Shown one piece after another: positions 27,476 to 39,345 of a DNA stretch of 64,000 bases. Every line of letters begins with the position of its first letter. The first letter of the stretch is position 1. Source of the stretch: Silene latifolia (Eukaryota > Streptophyta > Magnoliopsida > Caryophyllales > Caryophyllaceae); contig NC_133536.1 of the NCBI RefSeq assembly GCF_048544455.1, positions 26,414,152 to 26,478,151 on the forward strand. The letters run 5' to 3'. The notes under the pieces were generated by a model. It did no database searches. It saw only the letters and a program-made list of their open reading frames with translations, and had not been told where the DNA came from. A program made the position numbers and the translations under genes.

Positions 27476-27979
27476 TTAAAACTCTTCATAATACTTAACA
27501 CCCACCACATAAAACATCCCAGTACCCGCTAAAGGCCTAGAACGCAGTACATTTAACTCCCCAGACCGATTCCAAGAAAGCAAATCTACGGTGATTTTAC
27601 CCTTTTCATCAGGGGTGTATACGGTTTTTTCGAGTAAAACCATCGAATATTCACAATTTCGTGTATATTCTCCGTATAACATTTTGTAATGGTCCGAATC
27701 CATGCTTAAACACCAAGATTTAGACGCAGATTTGAAAAGATGTACATACTCAAACCCCAGTTTCGGCAAGATTTCACAAGCAATCAAATCAGTTTCAAGA
27801 TCTTTGTTTGGAGGAAATACCTTTAGTAGAAAGTCCCACAAAGAGATTGTTGGTGGAATGATAATAATAGCATTAGTTGTGTTTGATCCCATTGAAACTA
27901 AAGACAGCAACGGCGGTGGTACCTCCGAAATCTCCGAAATCTCAAAATCATCCTCATCTAATTCTTTAATTATCACCAT
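27476..27979 (-). CDS. Divergent F-box-like protein, 167 aa
   Basis: An ATG at 27979 opens a single-exon frame of 167 residues. Residues around 65-100 (LIACEILPKLGFEYVHLFKS, then ASKSWCLSMDS) have the spacing of the second half of a plant F-box (L..EIL..L....L..FK..SKSW). A typical F-box has LP at its start, here absent, and a C-terminal F-box-associated or Kelch domain is not obvious; HYKMLYGEYTRNCEYSM follows and the end is short. If real, it would be a substrate adaptor of SCF ubiquitin ligases. It sits between two direct repeats of Helitron-like ends, so it may be a captured, truncated copy. Start context and codon use are ordinary. Confidence 0.5.
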   Translation of the reverse strand: MVIIKELDEDDFEISEISEVPPPLLSLVSMGSNTTNAIIIIPPTISLWDFLLKVFPPNKDLETDLIACEILPKLGFEYVHLFKSASKSWCLSMDSDHYKMLYGEYTRNCEYSMVLLEKTVYTPDEKGKITVDLLSWNRSGELNVLRSRPLAGTGMFYVVGVKYYEEF

Positions 27980-27989
27980 ATTGATGTGA

Positions 27990-28779
27990 ATGAAGAAGAA
28001 GGAGAGAAAGAAGAAGAGAAAACAGAGGAATTCAAGAAAATGATGTAAAAGAGATGACCATTATGTTTTGAATTTTGGTTATTGTGACATGTGAAAGAGA
28101 TGACCGTTATGCTTTATATAATCTGAACCAATTCCATGTTCTAAATCTGTTTATAATTTTGAACAAATTTCCATAATCTGGTGGGTTCCGGTTGTCAAGT
28201 TTTCTTAATTTTTTTTCTTTTTAAGATTATTTATATAATAGTTGTATTTCATTAATTTTTCATTTCTGGTACATTCCATTTTGTTACCCATTCTTTTGCA
28301 ACATTTCAAGTTTACGTCTTTTATTATACTATGGGTCTGTTTTTTCGGCTTAATTTCAGCTTTTATTTAAACTACAACTTAATTTAGTTCAGCTCAGCTT
28401 ATTTCAACTCTCTATTCATTTCAACAAATTTTAATTTAGTTAACCTCAACTCGGCTCATTTCAATTAATGCCTTATTCTTTTGGACTAAATTTTTTGAAC
28501 TGAACTAACTGAACTTATTAGATCTGAATTGAATTATACTGAATTAACAATTAATATACATAATTGACGAATTCGCTAAAGTTTGATTGATTTTGGGGTG
28601 GAACAGTAAAAGAGAAAAAAAAAAGAGTATTGTTTTTTTGGATTTTTTTTAAAGAAAAAAGAATATGTTCTAGAAAAATAATAAAAACGAGTCTACGAAA
28701 GAGTAATATGTGTCCAAGAAAGAGCAATGAACTTCCGAAAAATATGTTTGTGTAATACTCCGTACTTCATTACTCTGTA
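27990..28779. other. Promoter-side flank of the F-box-like gene
   Basis: AT-rich, with a purine-rich GAAGAAGAAGGAGAG leader just upstream of the ATG and imperfect CAGCTCAGCTTATTTCAACTC-type repeats (28370-28520). No other feature is recognised. Confidence 0.4.
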
Positions 28780-29170
28780 TCTATAAGATATAATTAAAAG
28801 GCTACCCTAAAATGACTAATAAACGCCACATAGACAAAGCCACGAAGGATCCAAAAATGCCACGTAAATGTGAGCATCAAAACTCATTGCCACGTAATTG
28901 TCTTATTTTATAGATTTAATTCATTTTTCTATAAATTAATTTAATTTATGTAACCCTTACAAATTTACATCAAAATTTCATAATTTATAATCAATATTGG
29001 CATTTTAATTGAACTTTTGTAATAAAAACATGTTAATAAATCTCATAATTTACAATTAAAATTGACATTTTAATTGAATTTTTGGTAATAGAACATGTTA
29101 ATAAATTAAAACTTTTCATATTACTTAACATGCACCCATCATTTTTATTAACACTTTTTTCTATTTAATT
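28780..29170. repeat. Direct repeat, copy 2
   Basis: Second copy of the ~390-bp segment at 27052; begins at a Helitron-like TCTATAAGATATAATTAAAAG. Confidence 0.9.
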
Positions 29171-29439
29171 CGTCTATAAAATCTTATTAAAAGACTAGTC
29201 TCAAAAGGCCACGCAGACAATGCCACGTAGGATGAGGAAAAGCCACGTATGCATTTGCAATGCCACATCTTAATCTGTGTGTCACTTTAATCTATTAATC
29301 TATAAAATCTTATTAAAAGGCAAGCCTCAAAAGGTCATGCAGACAATGCCACGTATGCACACCTATTAAATGTCACGTAGACATTGACTAAAAGCCATCT
29401 AGGATTATAAATGTCACGTAGATATCGACTAAAAGCCAC

Positions 29440-30955
29440 TGACTCGGTGAAAACTAGGTTGTTAAAATACTAGAATTAACCTATCAAATTAACAATTTAT
29501 AAACCAAACTCAACTCTACACTATGCTATTAAGGATAGTAGTAAAGGGAAGTAAAGGTCGAACCCAAGAGAAGGGATTTAAGACTAAAAACTTGAATTGT
29601 AAACTATTGACTAATAAGTAGGTCTCTACTACTAATTAAGATCCTAATGACAATTCAAACTTAACAAAAGGCACTAATCACAAACATAGATGAAAAAGGA
29701 TTGGTTTTGGGAAACAAACATGGGAATAAGAGTAAAGATTGAAGATCTTCCTATTGAGACAATTCCACAAACAACTAGTATGCAAGATTCAATATAAAGG
29801 GGAAAACTTGATGTAATTATCTCTTAGTAACCCAACAATGGTAAAGTTTGACTCTTTTTACTCTCTTACAAATATCTACCCAATACTATCACCTCAAGAT
29901 GTTGATACATGTAAATTAAACCATCTACATATACCCTTCAAGCTTAAGCAACAAATCATTAAACCATGAAAAGAGACTAAGCATGAGCATTAAGAATTTG
30001 CCAAAAAATGAAGCTAGGATCAATTCCTCATAAGATTAAACCATACAAATGAGCAAAAGACATGGACTTTTCCTATTTGTTGTATAAATCCTTTAAACCA
30101 AATCAACAAACAACAAACTTGCTTCAACAATCCCAACTAAATTAAACCATTTCCTTAGGATTTGCACTAGTCAAGTAAATAACATGCAAGGATGATCAAA
30201 CCAAACATTCAATTACTCAACATAAGAAATTAAGCACAAGAAAAGAGCATTAGATAAATTAAGAGAGGTTTAAGAGTCTTACAATACCAAAGTTGGATAC
30301 TTTGATCAAATTACATCAAGAAAAGGAAAGATTAGCCTTCCATCTTCTTAGAAAAACCCAAGAAATGAAGAAAGATTAACATCCAAAGCTAAAAGATTAC
30401 AACTTTTACCCAAAATAAAGTGTTCTTCCTACTACAAGTTTCTAGAGATTATTCAATAATTAGGTGATAACTAGGTCTTCAAAAATGAGGAGTATATATA
30501 GGGGTGCACTCCTTTCTAGGTTAAATCCTCCAAAAACAAGCCCAAAACCTGATTTTCTTAACTAAGCCCGTCTTTAAAATAACCTGGCGCAGGAAACTCT
30601 GAAAGCGGCGCAGGTTGCGCAGGAATGTGGCGCAGGCTGCGCCCCAGCTCGGGACTCCCCTATCAACTTCCAAGTTTTGCTTGCTTCTTTACTTTCCAAA
30701 CTTCACTCATCATTGCTTGCTTGAGACGGACTTCTTATCTTGGTTGAAACAACATGAAATCTTCATCTTGACTCTTTGATACGGTTGCTTCCTTTGCCTC
30801 AAAAGGTGATCAATTCAAGACTAAGTCCTTTGTGACCCAAACTACAAAGAAATAGAGTAAGCCGGTATGTCCGAAATTAACGCATAACTTGGCTCCAACA
30901 TTTGAATAAACAACCTAAAATTATCACACTAGACACGACTTATTTGATACTATCA
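29440..30955 (-). repeat. Element A LTR, left (3' LTR in element sense)
   Basis: 1516 bp, nearly identical to 57356-58895 except small indels; it lacks a ~34-bp segment present in the other LTR (about 57601-57634) and has one more GCGCAGG motif at 30602-30620. The GCGCAGGCTGCGC palindrome lies at 30632-30644. Confidence 0.93.
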
Positions 30956-31947
30956 AATACCCCCACACTTATACTTTTGCTCGTCCCGAGCAAAACCCGA
31001 AACAAGCAATTGCACAAGCCCAAAGGTAAGTACGAGGGTAAATGACCGCTCTTCCCTCACCACGACCTTCTTATGTCTCCCTCATTGACAACCACCTAAG
31101 AAAAGAAAAACAAAGACTCAAAGTTGACACACTCTCTCTTCTCTCACACGCCCTCCTTATGTCATCCCTCTAAACAAGACACAACACACCTCCAACCCCG
31201 ACTAATCAACTTCACCCCCCTTCTTGTCTCTCCAAAATAGCAATGGTCGCCCTTGCCTTATCCCAAGGCAAAAGCAAGGTGACCTACACAATCCTCCAAA
31301 TCATTCATGCTCCCCTTATATCATCCTATTATCACTCCAAGCAATGCAAGTCATGCTACTAAGTTGGCCAAACACCAATAAAGATCAACAACTTAGTAGC
31401 CAACACGAAAACCACCAATTTGAAACAATTTTCTTTAACTCAAAAAGAAATTAAATCCTAAATCTAGCCTCCTTCCTAAATCCTCCTTATCGCTCCCTTC
31501 TTATCCCTCCATCTTTTTGGTGGTGCATGTTTTTCAATTTTTCAACTTTTTTGGTGAAAATCCCTCATTTTGCCTATGGTGCCCTTTCGAGTTTTCACCT
31601 TAGCTTTTCCTTTCCTCTCATCGGTGGCTCGCAACTCGATTCTTCATTTTGCCCAGAATGCCCTTTCGAGTTTTCATTCCGTCCTCGGCCACTTTTCCTA
31701 ATCTTGCCTAGGCGCCCACCCTTGTGGGTTTTCACCTAGCTGGGATTTTCATTTTTTTTTTTTAGCACACATTCAATGGAAACGTAAAGAAATGTACATA
31801 TATTACAAATTCAATCATCTTACTCCCCCACACTTAGATTACACATTGCCCTCAATGTGGAGGAGTACTCTCTTTCTCTCATGGTTGGTAGTTGGAGGGA
31901 CCCGAGCCTTCCCCTTGCTCAAATGTCCCTTGATTCCTCCTTCTCCT
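30956..31947. other. Element A 3' non-coding region
   Basis: A polypurine tract lies next to the LTR (minus-strand GTGTGGGGGTATT, 30956-30968), followed by a hairpin TTGCTCGTCCCGAGCAA (30976-30992). The rest is C/T-rich with a repeated CCCTTTCGAGTTTTCA (31580, 31661). No gene. Confidence 0.7.
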
Positions 31948-33567
31948 TTATCTTGCTTGCCTTACTCTCTTGGCCCTCTCATAGGCCTCCTCAACTTGTG
32001 GCTCGGTGATGGTTGGTTCGTAGTGGGGGTCATTTTGGTGGAGGGTCATGCCGAAAAGGCCATGGATGAGCCCAAAAGAATCCTCTTGAGTTTGAGCATC
32101 TTCAAAGGAGTCTTCAACATATTGGTGGTGCCTCTCATTTTGGACCCCGAATTGTTGAGTTGCTTGCTCTCTCCATGCATTTTGGGCCCTCCACATGGCT
32201 TCGTTTTCTTCCATGTACTTGGCTTGTTGTTGTTGCCAAGCATAGGCCTCATCTTGCCTTTTATCCATCTCTTGAAGCATCTTCATTTGGGCCCTTTCGG
32301 CCTCCGTACTCAATCTTTGGAGCTCTATGCTAGCTACCCTCCATTGATCTAAACTCTCAAGTCTTGGCGTTTGTTGTTGTTGCCAAGCATGAGAGCTATC
32401 AAATCTCCCACTAATTGCCTCCAAAGTCCCTCGGGTCTCCGTGAAGTAATCAAACATTTGTTGTTGCCATGGGGCGATTGGTGGATTAGAGCTTCCCCCC
32501 GCCTCAAACATCGGTGTGTCATGGATGGGTGGGTCACGCTCTGTGTTCCCTATCTCCCTCTCCTCTTCACTATCAAGATGGACAACCGAGGGTGTTTCTA
32601 CCCTTCTCCTTTGTACCCCTCTTTGCTCCGGCGTGTCGGCCGGGCAATAAAAGTGAATGGCATGGGTACCATGAGGAATCGAGCCATTCTTTGGTAGAAT
32701 CATGTAAGGAGCTTTCCCCACTCCCAACCAATTGCATCGAAAATTCACGTTATCAAGGACTTTGATCATGTGTGTTTCCTCAAGTCCTTGGGTGTTGTAA
32801 AAATGATTTCCCCAAACGGGGAGTTGGTCATCCGACGTCGAGCCCACAAACTTCTCCACAAAAAGGGTGATTAAACCCCCACTATTGATGTTACCTCCCC
32901 TCCTCTTCTTATGCTTCAAACAAGAATCAACAAAAAGTCTTGCTCAATCCGGCACACCACTCCCTTCCGGGAGCATGGCCCAAATGCACTCCCTCACCGC
33001 ATTGCTAACTTTTGTTGGCTCTACCATGGAGAAGAACCAACAAGCCAAACATCTTGTCAAAAGGCGGATCGCGGGATTGGTGATGGCAAAAAGTTTGTCA
33101 TTATGATCTTATGCTTGTCTTCCCGTGAGATGACACCACACCTCATTTAGCTTACCCTTGGGTGGGTTAACCGGGGAAGGTAATTTTGTGATTCGTAATA
33201 TCTCTCTCACCTCATCAAAATAAATAGAGTGCCACACTTTATGAAGACGGAAATTCACTATCTTATTTGCCCCATCCCCCGTTTTTGAGATGGTGGACAA
33301 GAATTCATATGTGAAAGATCGGTAGGTGTCATCATGAAGGTCCATGCATTGCTCTAACCCTACCCGACTCAAAAGTTGAAAGGTGATTTCCTATATTCCT
33401 AGTTCTTGAAGGGTGTCACGGTGGAGGAATTTTGTGATGGGGACGGGGTTTTCTTTTTCAAGTTTTGAAAAAAATTTCTTTTGTTCGGCATTGAGTCCCT
33501 CGTTCCCATTAAACACTTTGGGGTTACTTCCCTCCCCTTGTTGAGTTTTCCTCTTTCCAAAAACCAT
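31948..33567 (-). pseudogene. Athila-type env-position ORF of element A, interrupted by stops
   Basis: A single frame of about 540 codons starts at ATG 33567 (MVFGKRKTQQGEGSN) and runs to 31948, with three in-frame stops at 33393-33391, 33111-33109 and 32946-32944. The C-terminal third is rich in Gln and charged residues (AWQQQQAKYMEENEAMW, ERHHQYVEDSF) and looks coiled-coil; no transmembrane segment was noticed. Position after integrase and content correspond to the extra ORF of Athila elements, whose function is not established. The copia element lies immediately upstream of the start codon in the element's leader. Confidence 0.75.
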
Positions 33568-33595
33568 GGTACCTAGCAAGCAAGAGTACAAATAG

Positions 33596-34577
33596 TGTGG
33601 GAAATAATCTGTATACTTCCCTTTAACATGAAGGATTATAACGATATAATAAAGTTGATCTATGGTCATAAAATAAAATACATAAGCATAAGTAAAAAGA
33701 TTTAGAATTAACCCCGGGTCCTTGCAAAATTGGCCTAAGAACAATATCAAAATTGATATTCGCCTATTAGTTGCACCCAAGACGATCTAAGATATACCCT
33801 TTGATTATGCTAGAAATCAATCTAAAATTTTCTGTAAAATTTTATTGTCTTTGTGTTTTTTTGTGATGAGAAATAGGAGGCTAGGTCAGAAAAAGAATTA
33901 GGTTAGAAATAATTCTCCACCTTTCTTTTTATATAGACCGAAATCCGAAATCAATTAGGAAAGATTTATATCTCCTAATTTCGGCCAATGTGATCCGAAA
34001 ATAAGGAATTAAATTTCCTTATTTTTGGTCTTACCAAAAATATATAAAGTGTGTTAAATTGTCATCTAGCGAGGATCAAACCCATGACCTCTTGGCTTGT
34101 GTACCCTCACTATTACCACTATGACACATTCAACTTGTTGATATTAAATACAACTGATTATATTTAATTACGAATTAACAGATTAATTCTTTCAAACTAA
34201 CCTTATATATATTTAATTAAATATAACTTATTATATTTAATTTACGAATTGACAGTTAATTCGTCTCAACTTAATATTATTTAATTTTCATTAAATAATT
34301 ATCTCATCAACACATTGACTAACTTTTTAGTCATTTTGGGCATCAATGTAATTATATTTCTATAACCACATTTCTCAAATACGTCCTATAAGTGTGACCT
34401 TTAGGGACCAGTTGATCACCGCCATCTGTATGATAATAACGTCAAACTTTCTAGCAAGCCAACCGTTATTAGGTAAACGTTAATCAACTGATTAAATATA
34501 CGAAGTATACCCTTGTGAACCTGTAAGAGATTTACAAATGTTATCACACTAATTTGTGGAGGACACAAGCTCCAACA
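33596..34577 (-). repeat. Copia LTR, left (3' LTR in element sense)
   Basis: 982 bp, same length as the other LTR. Next to it lies the PPT (34578-34590; minus-strand ACAAGTGGGAGTT). Confidence 0.95.
34060..34127 (-). other. tRNA-like segment in copia LTR (left copy)
   Basis: Read on the minus strand, a 68-bp segment has pairing ends TGTCAT/ATGACA, an A-box-like TAGTGGTAATAGTG and a B-box-like GGGTTTGATCC, here with T in place of the C found in the other LTR. Stems are imperfect. Might be a tRNA-derived internal pol III promoter captured by the LTR, or coincidence. Confidence 0.4.
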
Positions 34578-35370
34578 AACTCCCACTTGTCCTCACAAGT
34601 GTATGTGCGATAACCGATTCTCATATCCTTTAAAATTTCTCCCACTCAATGTAAAACAATTTGCAAATCCGAATTCACAAAGGTCGTATTTTACCAAGCG
34701 ATCGTATCAAGAGTGGTTTTCCCGACTAGAGAGTAACTTAACTGATAAACGAATCAACATTCGAGCATGGCCATGCATTTCAGTTACAACTCCTCGAGTG
34801 GCCCTGAGAAATAACTATACATGATAAGGGATGGATATTTTCCTTAACTCAAATCTTGCAGATGTAAGCACAGTATGAAATGACCCAGAAAAAATCTAGT
34901 TTAGCCCCAGTTACGGTAGACCGTGAGAAAGAAACCAAAGTCACCCAAAAACTGCCTTAATCTCAAGAGACAGTTGATAGTCAAAAGAATCGACTCTAGG
35001 TACACAATAGATGTCCTATCCACGACCTGGCACCGAATGTTATAGAACATTTAGGACTCCATTACATTGTCACAAATAAAAATTGTCCTACGAGGTATCG
35101 TCATAATCTCGTATCTGTGATCGATTAGTCAACCGTTTAACTTATGGCTCGTTGAACCCACCATCAAATCGACTGCACAATATAATAGCCGGAGTTATCA
35201 GCTCACATTGGCGATTACGGACAAAAACAAATATAATGTAATTCAGTTCACTTTGTGGCGTTCAATGTTGTCAGTACAATCCACATGAAAAACAAAATAT
35301 TATATATATAAAACGATGAAGTTATAAATAATATATGAAAAAGATAATGTATCAAATCCATAATCAAGTA

Positions 35371-36987
35371 CTACAACTTAGGAACATGTTTAATTCCCAT
35401 AGAATTAACATGCCCTACATGCTTATCATAATTCAACGGTTTGGTGAGAGGATCTGCGATGTTATCATCCGTCGCAATCTTGTCAATCACTATCTCTTCT
35501 TGCTCCACGTAATCACGGATCAGGTGAGCCTTCCGTAGTACATGTCTAGATTTGTTGCTAGACTTTGGCTCCTTAGCCGGGAAGATGGCACCTCTATTGT
35601 CACAATAGATGGTGATCGGGTCATTCGAACTAGGAACTATCGAAAGCCCTTGTAAGAATTGACGCATCCATATCGCTTCCTTTGCTGCCTCCGAAGCGGC
35701 ATAGTACTCAGATTCAGTAGTAGAATCTACTACAACACTCTGTTTGGAACTCTTCCAGCTGACCGCAGCACCATTAAGAGTGAAGACGAACCCGGACTGA
35801 GATTTTGAATCGTCTCGATCCGTTTGGAAGCTAGCATCTGCGTAACCGGTTGCGCATAGCTTAGTATCTCCTCCATAACTCAATACCCAATCCTTAGTCC
35901 TCCGTAGGTACTTGAGGATATTTTTGACTGCTATCCAGTGTGTTTCACCTGGAGTCTTTTGGTACCGACTCGTCATACTCAATGCATATGCCACGTCTGG
36001 ACGTGTGCATATCATGGCATACATGATCGATCCTATTGCAGAAGCATAAGGAACATGACTCATGCGCTCAATACCTTCAGGCGTCGTGGGTGACTGAGAC
36101 TTGCTCAACTGCATCCCAGTCGTCATAGGAAGGTTCCCCTTCTTGGAGTTGGTCATGCTGAACCTCTTAAGAACCTTATCTAGATAAGACTCATGACTAA
36201 GTGATAACGTCCGTCGTGATCTATCTCGGTAGATACGGATTCCCAAAATACGCTGTGCCTCACCCAGATCTTTCATCTGGAAATGGTTCTTCAACCATTC
36301 TTTAACCGAAGAAAGGAGAGGAATGTCATTCCTAATTAAGAGTATGTCATCGACATACAATATCAAGAATACAATCTTGCTCCCACTCGACTTGATATAT
36401 AAGCATGGTTCTTCGACCGATCGAGTGAAACCATACTCTTTTATCACTTGGTCGAAACGATGATTCCAACTCCGAGAAGCTTGCTTAAGTCCATAAATGG
36501 AACGCTTAAGCTTGCATACTTTCTTAGGATGTTTAGGATCTATGAAACCTTCGGGTTGCACCATGTACAACTCTTACTCCAAATAACCGTTTAAGAAGGC
36601 GGTTTTCACATCCATTTGCCAAATCTCATAATCATGAAATGCGGCAATCGCTAAGATTATCCGAATGGAACGTAGCATGACTACAGGTGCAAAAATCTCA
36701 TCATAATGCAATCCTTGCACTTGAGTGAAACCTTTTGCCATAAGTCGTGCCTTATAGATATCTGGTTGCGCGTCTACAGAACGCTTTATTTTGTAAAGCC
36801 ATTTGCACTGTAGAGGTTTTACCTTATTAGGTAGATCAACTAGATCCCATACGTTATTCTCATACATGGAGTCCATCTCGGATTGCATGGCTTCGAGCCA
36901 TAGCTTTGAGTCGGAACAGGCCATAGCACCTTTATAGGTTGCGGGTTCATTACTTTCTAGAAGTAAAATATCATTCTCCTCGACCAT
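35371..36987 (-). pseudogene. Copia reverse transcriptase and RNase H
   Basis: RT begins in the WLEAMQSEMDSM / NNVWDLVDLP block, continues CKWLYKIKRS, KARLMAKGFTQ, IWQMDVKTAFLNGYLE, SIYGLKQASRSWN and holds the catalytic LYVDDILLI. RNase H follows, with TGYADASFQTDRDD, DSTTESEYYAASEAAKEA and IYCDNRGAI. One in-frame TAA lies at 36576-36574 just after NGYLE. Otherwise the frame is open for about 530 codons. Copies genomic RNA of the element in the cytoplasmic particle if made. Confidence 0.92.
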
Positions 36988-37030
36988 ACCAATGTATCTG
37001 TCCGGAGGATGAGAGTCTCTACCCGACCTC

Positions 37031-37521
37031 CTAGGTTCCTCGGAATATTAACCGTATCATCGCTTGGAGGTACACTTCCTCCATCTGTTCCTCGGTTGTT
37101 GGTTCTGGAATCTCCGACAGCTCGAAGGTTCTATTACTCGACTTGTTATCGAGAAATTCTTTCTCTAAGAACGTCGCACTAGCCGCAATAAATACTCGAT
37201 GTTCGGTTGGCGAATAGAAGTAATGACCAAATGTTCCTTTTGGATAACCTATAAAGTATGTTTTGACCGATCGCGGGCCGAGCTTATCCTCGTGTCTCCA
37301 CTTGACATAAGCCTCGCAGCCCCAAACCCGAATAAAGGACAAGTTAGGTACCGTTCCCTTCCACATTTCATATAGAGTCTTGTCGACGACTTTAGACGGA
37401 CTTCGGTTAAGTATAAGAGCAAACACAAAAGAGCATAACCCCATAATGAATCAGGCACTACCGTGTGACTTATCATGGATCGAACCATATCAAGTAAGGT
37501 TCGATTTCTCCGTTCGGACAC
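37031..37521 (-). pseudogene. Copia integrase C-terminal part, frameshifted
   Basis: Two overlapping frames carry consecutive parts of one protein: SERRNRTLLDMVRSMISHTV in one, then NRSPSKVVDKTLYEMWKG and RVWGCEAYVKWRHEDKLGP in the other, so a frameshift lies near 37440. A further break precedes the RT frame at about 37030. These are the conserved regions after the integrase catalytic core of copia elements. Confidence 0.85.
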
Positions 37522-37526
37522 ACCAT

Positions 37527-39330
37527 TTAATTGAGGTGTTCCAGTGGAGTTAACTCGTAGAGTGATTCCACGATCTTTCGGTGTTGATCAAACTCATTTG
37601 AAAGATATTCGCCACCCCGATCTGAACGGAGTGCTTTAATCTTTCTACCCAGATTGGTTCTGTACCTATTCTGGTATTCCTTGAATTTCTCAAAGGACTC
37701 ACTTTTATGCTTCATTAAGTAGACATATCCGTATCTACTCAAATCGTCCGTGAAAGTGATAAAATATCTATAGCCATCTCTAGCGGTAATTGACATAGGT
37801 CCACATACGTCCGTATGTATGAGTCCTAATAGGTCACTAGCGCGCATTCCAACACCTTTGAAGGAAATTCGAGTCATCTTGCTAATGAGACATGATTCAC
37901 ACGTGTCATATGCAGAAAATCCGAATGAGGGAATAGTCCCATTATCGACGAGTTTCTTTACGCGTTTCTCATTTATGTGTCCCATTCGACAATGCCATAG
38001 ATAGGTTTGATCTTTGTCACCAACCTTTAATTTCTTATTATTCATGTGTAATACTTCCGTGGTTTGATCTAAGATATAAATTCCATTCATGGAAACTGCT
38101 TTGCCATAAATCATTTCATTAAAAGAGAAAATACAACTATTATCCTTTATTGAAAATGTAAAACCGTCTTTAGCAAGTACGGAAACAGAAATAATGTTCT
38201 TAGATAAACTGGGTACATAGTAACAGTTATTTAATGATAACTCAAAACCACTAGGGAGTTGGATTACATATGTTCCCTTCGAGGCAGCAGCTACTCGTGC
38301 TCCATTCCCGACTCGCAGGTCCACATCACCTTTTCCGAGAGGTATGATGTTCTTTAGGCCCTGCAAATGATTACACAGATGAGAACCACAACCAGTATCT
38401 AGTACCCAAGTTCCGAAACTTGCATGGTTAATCTCAATCATATAAATATAAGATGACATACCAACAGGAGCGACACGGCCTGCTTTGATGTCCTCACGGT
38501 AGACGGGACGGTTCCTTCTCCAATGTCCAGTCTTGTGACAATGGTGGCACTCTATGTCACCGCCCTTGCTCTTTGTCTTGCCCTGTGAGCCACTAGTCTC
38601 ACCGGGCGCACTCTTACCGTTTCCTGGCTTCTTAAACTTTGGCTTACCTACAGCTAGGTCGCCATGAGCCTTGCCCTTACCTTTACTCCCACTCAATTTC
38701 ATATCTTTCTCGGTCTGTGCGAGAAGGGAGTGTAGCTCATGAGGACTCTTTTTCAAGTCATTCATGTAGTAGTTCGCCCTGAAAAGGGCAAAACCATCGT
38801 GAAGAGAATGAAGCATTCAGTCAATGACAATGCTCTCACTGATTCTACAATTCAGTGACTCCAGTTTCTCGACATTCTCAATCATGTGAAGAATGTGTGG
38901 GCTAACCGGTTGGCCCTTCTGGAGTTTCGCATCAAAGAAGCGACAGGTATGCTCCTATGTGATGATTCTCGGTGCCTTTGAGAACCCATTAGTGAGCGTG
39001 GTGAAAATCTTGTTTGCACCTTGGGCAATGAAGCGTCTCTGCAAATTGGTTTCCATTGCAAAGATGAGTACGTTCTTTATCGCACCCGCTTCCATAACGA
39101 AATCACTATAAGCGAGTGACTCGTTGGCTCCTGCATTTGGGCCTGGGTTGACCGGTATTGGCTCGATTAAATACCCGAGCTTACCGTCGCGATGGCGAGA
39201 TTCCGTAGTGCCGCCTCCCGATCCATAAAAATTGGACCCATCATTCTTGATCGAGTGGACTGATTCATTTGGTCCATGAACATTTTAAGCCAGGATGAAC
39301 GATCTAGTGTGGCACTAGGCATTGGGATTG
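37527..39330 (-). pseudogene. Copia gag, zinc knuckle, protease and integrase core
   Basis: The gag part (about 39330-38817) has at least three in-frame stops, including TGA at 38819-38817. From 38816 the frame is open to 37527. It shows a zinc knuckle CHHCHKTGHWRRNR in which the last Cys is replaced by Arg, the protease site WVLDTGCGSHLC, the integrase zinc-binding region (WHCRMGHINEKR ... CESCLISKM) and the DDE core (HTDVCGPM, FTDDLSRYGY, SDRGGEYLSNEF). The frame is lost right after the core. Gag is the most decayed portion; a functional particle could not be made from this copy. Confidence 0.9.
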
Positions 39331-39345
39331 CGTTATTTCCACCAT

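Larger units (their letters stand above)
26846..29439. mobile_element. Cluster of Helitron-like 5' ends
   Basis: The terminus-like sequence TCTATAA(A/G)AT(A/C)T(A/T)A-TTAAAAG occurs at 26846, 27052, 28780, 29173 and 29299, and again at 59129 beyond the Athila insertion. It resembles the TCTATA...TTAAAAG 5' ends of plant Helitrons. Each is followed by CCACGTAG-rich sequence (GCCACGTAGACAAAGCCACG and variants). No Rep/helicase coding and no convincing 3' hairpin-CTRR end were found, so individual elements cannot be delimited. Confidence 0.5.

Noticed and set aside
31224..32352. Plus-strand frames in the 3' part of element A
   Set aside because: Opposite strand of the env-position ORF and its C/T-rich 3' region.
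35335..35538. Plus-strand open frame opposite the copia RNase H
   Set aside because: Shadow of the minus-strand coding frame.
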